The translations under genes and the position numbers were made by a program. A model generated the notes under the pieces. The model saw only the letters and a program-made list of their open reading frames with translations. It had not been told where the DNA came from and ran no database searches. From Megalobrama amblycephala (Eukaryota; Chordata; Actinopteri; Cypriniformes; Xenocyprididae), in the NCBI RefSeq assembly GCF_018812025.1, contig NC_063049.1, forward strand, positions 12,343,537-12,407,536: a DNA stretch of 64,000 nt. Direction: 5' to 3'. Positions 56,789-64,000 of the stretch are shown here, piece after piece. Within the stretch, counting starts at the first letter, position 1, and the number at the start of each line of letters is the position of its first letter.

Positions 56789-58127
56789 CAGGGGTCATCA
56801 ACTATATTTGTCCAAGGGCCAGAATTTTTCACTGCAGACACTGTAAGGGCCAGATACTCGTAATATAAAATAAAATTCGAATTTTTCCTAACACTGTATG
56901 TTATTATTTGATATACTAATTCTAATTCCAAATTTATGTTATTTTTTACATATTACCTGTACTGCAGCAAGCCACCAGGGGGCGATAGCGATATTTTAGG
57001 CTTCATATTTGTGAGGCTTTCAAGCTGTCCATCACTGTCACGCAATTGTGCGCAAATCCCAGGCAAGGAAAATTTTGACATTTGTGAAAAAATGAGCACG
57101 TGAAACAATAAAAGATGTTCAATGAGAGAACGCGTTTATCGTCATTCTTGACTGAAGGCAGGCTATGGTACAAGCTACTTTTCAGAAGGCTTTTTGTTTC
57201 GTTAGATTAAAAATAAAAAACGGTTCTCATTCCCCCTTGAATAAGGCCGGCGACACACTGGCTGCGTGAGCGACTCAGCTGCGTGGCGTGTCCGTTTTTA
57301 TTTCGGCTCCCATATTTAACAGGTTGGAGTTTGCACACTGAGACACGCGTCTCAGGCGCGCTCGAGCCACGCAGAAAACGCGTGCATGCTAGAAATAGAA
57401 CCGACGCGTGTTCCAGCAACGGGAGTTTTCTCTGGCTAGAGCGCAGAACAGCGGAGTTTGTGCATGTCTGAGCTTGTGTTTTGTTGCTTTGACATTGTGG
57501 AAAATAGAATAATAGACAAAATGTATTAGCATTTTTACCCGTTATTATCAATCTAAATTAATCTCGTTTTTAATTTAACTTAATTTCGTTTTTCTTTGTT
57601 TAAATTGTGTCAATTTGTTAGTCAGAAAATTATTAGACTACCTTAAAAGTATTGCTTAATTTAACAGACCTGTGTGTGTGCGTTTTATATCACTAGTGCA
57701 GTGTCCGTTCTCGGAGCATAAGCCCTGCCCGCGTGAGGTGCGCCGCTTCCCGCTCGCGCTGCTCTAACTGTAGTTTACTAAAAGTTTATTAATTCTGAAT
57801 GTGTCGCGTCTCGCGTGTCCATCTATATTGCACCAAATGCGACACTGCACTCCCCTGTGAAGTCGATTGGATGAATGGTTCTCGAAATAATAAAAATGCA
57901 AACGGATATACAGACACAGATTCCTGCCTTTATTAGAGAGAAAAATATGTTCAGCCCCTCTCTCCGAAGCTTCGAATAGTCGATGTTCATCAAAAAATGG
58001 TATTCGGACCAGCCCTAAACTTTTTCCTCTTACAAGGCTATTCCTGAATTCAGTATTATTCTGGGGGCCGGATGGAAATCTCTGGCGGGCCGGATTTGGC
58101 CCGCGGGCCGCCAGTTGACGTTGCATG
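56789..58127. mobile_element. hAT-like element (1339 bp) with exact GCATAGTG duplication
   Basis: Eight-base duplications GCATAGTG at 56781-56788 and 58128-58135 are identical. The left end CAGGGGTCATCAACTATATTTGTCCAAGGGCC pairs imperfectly with GGCCCGCGGGCCGCCAGTTGACGTTGCATG. The interior is GC-rich in patches (57240-57440 and 57710-57860) and may include further nested repeats such as GCCGGCGACACACTGGCTGCGTG. Frames at 57207-57551 and 57764-58210 (minus) show no hAT dimerisation or catalytic motif, so it is non-autonomous. Confidence 0.83.
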
Positions 58128-60076
58128 GCATAGTGGTTGACAAGTGAGAATATTACATCAAAATTTGAGAGACTTTCAAAAAAACAGTTACAGATAAAAT
58201 GTTTCAACACTCTCTGGTCTACCCTAATGCATGCAACCTGACTTTGATATCATACTTTCTCCTTTAAAAACAGCGAGTGAACTCTTAGCCAGCTGCTACT
58301 TGAGCTGAACTGACCTTCATGTCAGACGGAACAAAGGAGGAGAGCCTCACCTGAACTCATGAGGAGAGATCGTGAACAGAGCTTTCATTCACCAGCATCA
58401 AATGGAACAGGTGTTTCTGATGCACTGAGATGGATTGGCTTTGTTTGTGGATGAACACTTTCATGAACAGACAAATCCTGTGCACAATCTAATGACTAGA
58501 GTACTGACATCAAAAGAAGTATCAATGGTTTATATTAGAGCGTTGCACTGCTGCCCTGCAATCTGTTCCTCATAAGACAACCAGCATCAGTCACCATCAT
58601 TTAGCTAATAACATCAGTGGATTTAGCTGAGCAGCAATATGACAGAGCAATACAGTGTAATTCAGCCAGTTAAACAAGAACAGCATTGCTGGATTGTCGC
58701 CAGCAGTGGCTTATAACATCTTTCTTCTGAATGAGCTTTCTGTCTTAAACATAATATATTTAGTGTTTTATTTCAATGTATTCTACTGAAAATACGATAT
58801 GATACAATTTGTAGTATTAATGTGAGCATTAGGATCTTAATTAAGTTGTGTTTCAGTTTTTACATTTAAAAAATTCTCTCAAGATGGAAACTTCTGCTAT
58901 TAGAATTTAATTAGTTTCAAGTCAAAACTTTTTAGTATTGGATTGTATTTCAGAAATATTTAGAGGGGCCCTACATGAATGGAAAACTAATATTTATAGC
59001 TGGAAGAGAACTGATGAAGTAATTTATGGCGAGTCTGCAGTCATTCATCCAAAATTGCTATCCATTAAAAAATTTCTAGCCATTAAACTCTTAAAAATAT
59101 ATTATACAGATCCATAAATGTATCTCCGTTTTGATAATAAGGGCCATAGAAAAAAGTATTATAAAATAAGTAGACTTAAGCATCGTTTACTTATTACGTA
59201 AATTATATACTTTTAAACAATATACTTTTAAACAATATAAGTGCAAAATGAACGTAATGTTTTCTGACATTTAATTTAAAGTCAATTGCAATTAAATCAA
59301 AATTTAAGTATTATAGTTTAAATTTTTATGAATTGCACTTAGCTTAACATTAGAGTGTTTTTTGACCCACTTATGTAGGATTTAAGTTCATGTAATTTCA
59401 CAAGTACTTCTATTCTCTTTTAAATATGGTGAAAGTGTACTGCTGAATGTAAACTAAAATATACTATAGCCTATTTAATGTAATTTCTAATTAAACATGT
59501 ATTTCATGTATTTAAATATATTTGTAATTACACAATTACAATGATAATGTTGCAATTTAGTACAATTAAAATATATTAATTATAATATAATATTCATTGA
59601 TTACAGTTAAAACTATAATTAAGTACATTTAAAGAAAGTTTTAAAATTTACACTACAAGTGCACATACAATACAAATAAATACAATTGAGCACATTCAAT
59701 GCAATTAAGCAATTCAACTTTTTAATCACAAGTGTATCAAAGAATAAGTAACAAGAGGCAATAATTTTACCACAGGTAAAGGATGTTCTTACTGTATACG
59801 GTACGCCCTTAAAATCACAGTAATGCACATTTTAGAGGGGCTTTTTTATTTGTACTTTTGGTTTTATGGACAGGAAAGAGCAGATTGGAACAGAACCAGG
59901 AAAGAACCTCAAGCTAGGACTCAAACTCAATTTGCCCAAGGAGCAGCTGTGGTGAGTCTCCACCAGAGGCAATGCTCCACCAGACTTTTTTGCTTTTATA
60001 AAACAGTGGCAATGGCAATATGATAAAAGACTAAAAGTGAACATACCGCAAAACGTTTAACAATTAAATGTATTAA
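58128..60076. other. intergenic, no gene recognised
   Basis: 58255-58740 is complex, repeat-free-looking sequence. 59150-59700 is AT-rich with repeated AGTACTT/TACTTTTAAACAATATA motifs. 59820-60020 carries two opposed frames of 66-70 codons without domains. Confidence 0.5.
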
Positions 60077-60648
60077 AGGATTAGTTCACTTTAAAATGAA
60101 AATTACCCCAAGCTTTATTCACCCTCAAGCCATCCTATTTATATATAACTTTCTTCTTTCTGATGAACACAATCAGAGAAATATTAATAAATATCCTGAT
60201 GCACCCAAGCTTTATAATGGCAGTAAGCATTACCAAATAAGGTGAAGAAAGTGTCTCCATCAACATCCATCCATCATAAATATACTCCACATGGCTCCAG
60301 GGGGTTAATAAAGGCCTTCTGAATCGAAGTGATGTGTTAAAAAAAAAAAAAATGAATATTTAACAAGTTATGAATTAAAATATCTAGCTTCCGCCAGACC
60401 GTCTTCTGTATTAACCCCCCGGAGCCGTGTGGAATATGTTTATGATGGATGGATGTGGATGGAGACACTTTCTTCAGCTCATACTCGTTTGGTAACACTT
60501 ATTGCCATTATAAAGCTTGGATGCATCAGGAAATTTATTAATATTTCTCAGAGTGTGCTCATCAGAAAGAAGAAAGTCATATACACCTAGGATGGCTTGA
60601 AGGTGAGTAAAGTTTGGGGTAATTTTCATTTGAAAGTGAACTAATCCT
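60077..60648. mobile_element. TTAA-flanked MITE (572 bp), complete palindrome
   Basis: Termini AGGATTAGTTCAC and GTGAACTAATCCT-like (GTGAACTAATCCT at 60636-60648) are flanked by TTAA (60073-60076 and 60649-60652). Arms are complementary throughout: TTCACCCTCAAGCCATCCTA against TAGGATGGCTTGAAGGTGAG, and CACATGGCTCCAGGGGGTTAA against TTAACCCCCCGGAGCCGTGTGG. Centre near 60350-60375. Confidence 0.87.
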
Positions 60649-60652
60649 TTAA

Positions 60653-63600
60653 GTATAATATTCTGCATAAACAATTCTTTTTCAAGTCACATAATCCAAT
60701 AATAACTGTAGACTGTTTGCAGCTGCCAAGTAACATTGCAACTGAGCTCATTAATATAGACTGTATGGTCATAGGTGTGCATTTATCAGCATGCCTTTGA
60801 ACTCGGGTGATCCAAACAAAATTTATAGTTGGAGTTATCAGTTATATATATAGGAACTGCAAAGTTACAACTCCTAAATTCCACTTTGAAAATATTCCAG
60901 ATTTTTGGAAATTCATTCATTCATTTCAAAGGACACGATCTAAACACATTTAGTCTTATTTTCATTTGGAATCATCTGAAGGATTCAGGACAAGGTTGAA
61001 TTCCACTCTTTAGATAAAGATCGAGCCTGGCCCATTCATTTGTCACTGTAATCTAGCCTGTTTCTTAATTTTAAGCCACAACTCTCAATGAAAAATGACT
61101 TTGCTACACTCTCTTTATCACCTGGCAGTATGCACCACTGGTACCCACTCACACCGCACAAACCTGAGCAACACTTCTACCCAATTCCATTTGCTCTTCT
61201 CTTCCGCTGAGATGACTAAGTATTCCCTCCATTAGTGGCCGAGGATCAGTCCCAGCCTTTTAAAATACAGTTGTGGGCCCTCTCATCAGTCAGCAGGGGC
61301 CATTTTAAAGCCCGGCATTTACACAGCGGCTGAGTGATTCATCACAAAGACAAAGCACTGCTGTACTCCTGTAAACGATTGTTTCCCTTAAGATAAAAAC
61401 AACTAGGGATTATGCAGCGCTTCTTATGGATGTTTTCCGCAAACAACTGGCTGCACAATAAAGGGCTTTGAAATTGGCCTCACAGATCAACCCCAAAAGT
61501 TCACAGTGGGTCAGCACACTGGAATGATGGGATTGATACATCAATGCTTAAGGCAGAATGCTGAGATTTTACGTAAGTGATGACAGCAAATAGGGAACGT
61601 CCCAGTGAAGATGACAGGACAAATCCCGTTACTGTATTTTTTGGCTCGGATGATGCCGCTCCCTAAACGTTAACTTATTGAGAATGTATTCTCAAGGAGG
61701 AAAGAAGAAAAAAATAATGAAAAGCAGGCATTTTTCTGGATGACCAACTGGAAATGGTTGACTCAATTAAAGAATAGTTTGTTATTATTTCATAGCAAAT
61801 CAGAAATCCATTCTGTGAAACGACTCCAAAATCAGTCACAGGGTTCTGACAGTATGGGAATGTTCCATATGGACTGTTGCTCTGAGGCCACTGTAACCAC
61901 TTGAGTTAGTCCGAACACTCTAACATTCATCAGCATGATCCCAAGGCATTCACACGCTCCAGGGCACTCTCTTCTGGCTGGATTTCTCACACAACACTTT
62001 GATTCAGGATGTTGACAGATCACCCCGGTTCCCTGACACAAATTGGTTTAATTGGGTAGAAGTCAAGTGGTGGTAGAGGGTCAGCTCAGCACTGCAGGCT
62101 TGTGGGTTTGTGGAGGGTGGGATGTTGTGGGTAAACAAAAGAGGGGACTACCATTGGGGAGGTCAACTGTGTTCTGCCACTTTCCCCCATGCAGCAAGGC
62201 TAGAATAGCTGCATGTCATCTGATGGATTCCTCAACCTATTCATCCCGACAAATCTTCTGCAACCCTGCGTTAACTCACCATCTACAGCAAACTGCAACT
62301 ACTAGTACATTTTAGCATACTTGACACAGTACAAAGAGTACTTATAGGCCCTGTTTACTCATGGTAATAATAAAATGCATTTTGGTAGATAGGATCACAA
62401 GTGTACGCCACTAAATACAGGTGTAAACAGGGTCTAAAACATTTTGAGCTTGTTCACTTTCGGCCACTTCCATAGGTAGTTGAAAACACATTCGACTGGA
62501 CTGCTTTTGTAGTGTAAACGTTCAAGCGGTAGAATGTTCAAACTGTGCAAATGACCATCCACTCTCCGCCTACTGACTTAATACGTAAACATTATGGAAA
62601 GCGCATTAGCCAGACAGGATTTAAACTTTGTCGGCTGAAGACACAAGTTTAGTTTGAAGACGAAAAAAGTACCAAGCACAATGTTCTCTGACCATTCCTG
62701 ATTTCTAACACACACTCACAGTGTTTGGCATGGTCTTTATTTTAAGGTGATGTAGTTACACGTTGCATGTCCTTACTATAGTTATAACAGTACATTATGC
62801 ATAATTAGTAAAAAGTAACTAACACTAAACCAAACCCTAACCCTAACCTTATTGTACATGTAGTTATTTAATAAAACTCAGTACTTATTTGTTTGTACAC
62901 TGTAACAACAATACATTTTAAATGTAATATTAAATACTACACACTACAGTTTAAATTATAATAAAGTACTTTACATCTGCTTTAGTATGCTAGTCAACAC
63001 ATCAAAATTAACATAATGGTTTAAAAATGTACTTTAAAGTAAAACTTTTCATTTGACCTTGTTACAAAGTGCACAAAGAAACAGCCAAGAAAGTGTACTC
63101 TCTACATTTAAGTGTCCTTTTAATTCATTAAATATTATATTATCTGCATGTCCAGTTTTTCAGAAAGTGCACATTTAATACAATACAATGCACATTTACT
63201 ACGATGTCTAAAGTCATGAGTATGTAGCAAAACTCTGGGATGAGAAAAAACAATAAGCTAATCAAGCATACATAGTATATAAAAAATAAAAAAATAAAAA
63301 CATGATGGGACTTTATGTTTCAATGATTGTGCATTCTTCTCCATTTTGTTTTGGTCTAAATGTCTTCAGAAAGCAGTCATAGGCCATTGGCGGCCAGAAA
63401 TTACAGTAGCTATGAACATGGCCTGCACAGAGGGGAAATGCATGGTGGGTGGTATTTCATGCTGGACTACATTTCAATAAGTCACGCCAAGCCGCGGTGG
63501 ATTTTTGGCCCCAGTGGCATTTAGCAGAGTCGTTCTAGTTGTTAATGTATTCCATAAAGTGAGGTTAGTTCCTTCTCTTGCTATGCTCAAATTTAGTTGG

Positions 63601-64000
63601 TGACAAAGTGTGACAGGTGAGATAGTTCAAGAAGGCTGACCTTAAGTGTGAGCCATAGGAAGTGTTGAAACAGGAGAAGAGCTAGTGAAGTGTGTGAAAA
63701 TGATCAAGGAATGTTCCAGGTTCAATACAAGTTAAGCTCTTTTGACAGCATCTGTGACATGCTGTCAATTACCACAGAAAATATTTTGACACGCACCTCA
63801 GTTCTTTTTTTAATAATAATTTAGAATACAGTAAGGCACTTACCACCAGGTCAGCATTTCAAAGGTTTAAAAGCATAAAGGTCAAGTTACAATTTTTTTG
63901 TTAAAGTAAGCTGATTATTATTTGGGATATAGAGTTCACTTTACTGTATGGCGGGCCTACTTTTCTATGTTGATTTGCTTTTGACATGTAAAAGTTAATA
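60653..64000. other. intergenic to window end
   Basis: 61000-62300 shows no recognised repeat and balanced composition; two frames (61832-62041 minus and 62052-62315 plus) lack domains. About 62343-62440 is a short inverted repeat (GGCCCTGTTTACTCATGGTAATAA against AGGTGTAAACAGGGTC) resembling a cyprinid repeat. About 62740-62935 is a decayed relative of the 36665 MITE (TGTAGTTACACGTTGCATGTCCTTACTATAG). 63100-64000 is AT-rich with nothing recognised. Confidence 0.5.

Noticed and set aside
57764..58210. 148-codon minus-strand frame
   Set aside because: It lies across the right end of the hAT-like element and out into the flank, with no transposase motifs.

Overview
This is vertebrate nuclear DNA, most likely from a cyprinid teleost (carp, minnow or zebrafish relatives). 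The evidence is spliced exons with GT/AG borders, long AT-rich introns, and dense interspersed DNA transposons typical of cyprinids: Tc1-like elements, hAT-type and TTAA-flanked MITEs, and foldback elements. The species cannot be fixed from the sequence alone. No bacterial genes, CRISPR arrays, rRNA or tRNA genes were seen.

The only host protein-coding gene I can support is the 3' end of an Eph receptor tyrosine kinase on the + strand, best matched to epha3. Five coding exons are present (1-41, 3709-3858, 5307-5500, 13651-13806, 21888-21993). They encode the end of the activation loop, the rest of the kinase C-lobe, the SAM domain and the C-terminal PDZ ligand. Exon phases join perfectly and give 214 complete codons before the stop, the length expected from the matching point of human EPHA3 to its C-terminus. 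The catalytic and DFG motifs, transmembrane segment and ectodomain lie upstream of the window. The 3' UTR follows from 21994, with polyadenylation signals at 22754 and 25608.

Introns (42-21887) hold MITE copies, two damaged Tc1-family elements side by side (9414-11962), a Tc1-type foldback nested in an older repeat (15550-16560), and a hAT MITE (21145-21328).

From about 25.6 kb to the end there is no recognisable host gene. This intergenic stretch is a record of transposon activity. Main blocks: (i) a three-level nest at about 27276-30600, where a MITE is interrupted by a TTAA-flanked, Kolobok-like element carrying a THAP zinc-finger exon on + and a second short exon on -, itself interrupted by a 1.5-kb Tc1 palindrome; (ii) a second copy of that palindrome at 30690-31723 with a further MITE inside it; (iii) a 981-bp hAT-type foldback with a perfect 8-bp target duplication (33014-33994); (iv) a TTAA element at 34647-35595; (v) Tc1 copies at 41503-42984 (+) and 47346-48495 (-); (vi) a cluster at 49.5-53.6 kb with a 124-bp tandem repeat, a THAP-domain element split by a Harbinger-type MITE, and two foldbacks sharing termini, one of which forms a near-perfect palindrome of about 0.5 kb per arm; (vii) a hAT-like element with an 8-bp target duplication at 56789-58127. 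Stretches without recognised repeats (about 6.3-7.1, 15.0-15.5, 40.3-41.3, 45.4-46.2 and 61.0-62.3 kb) could hold regulatory elements, but that cannot be shown without alignment.
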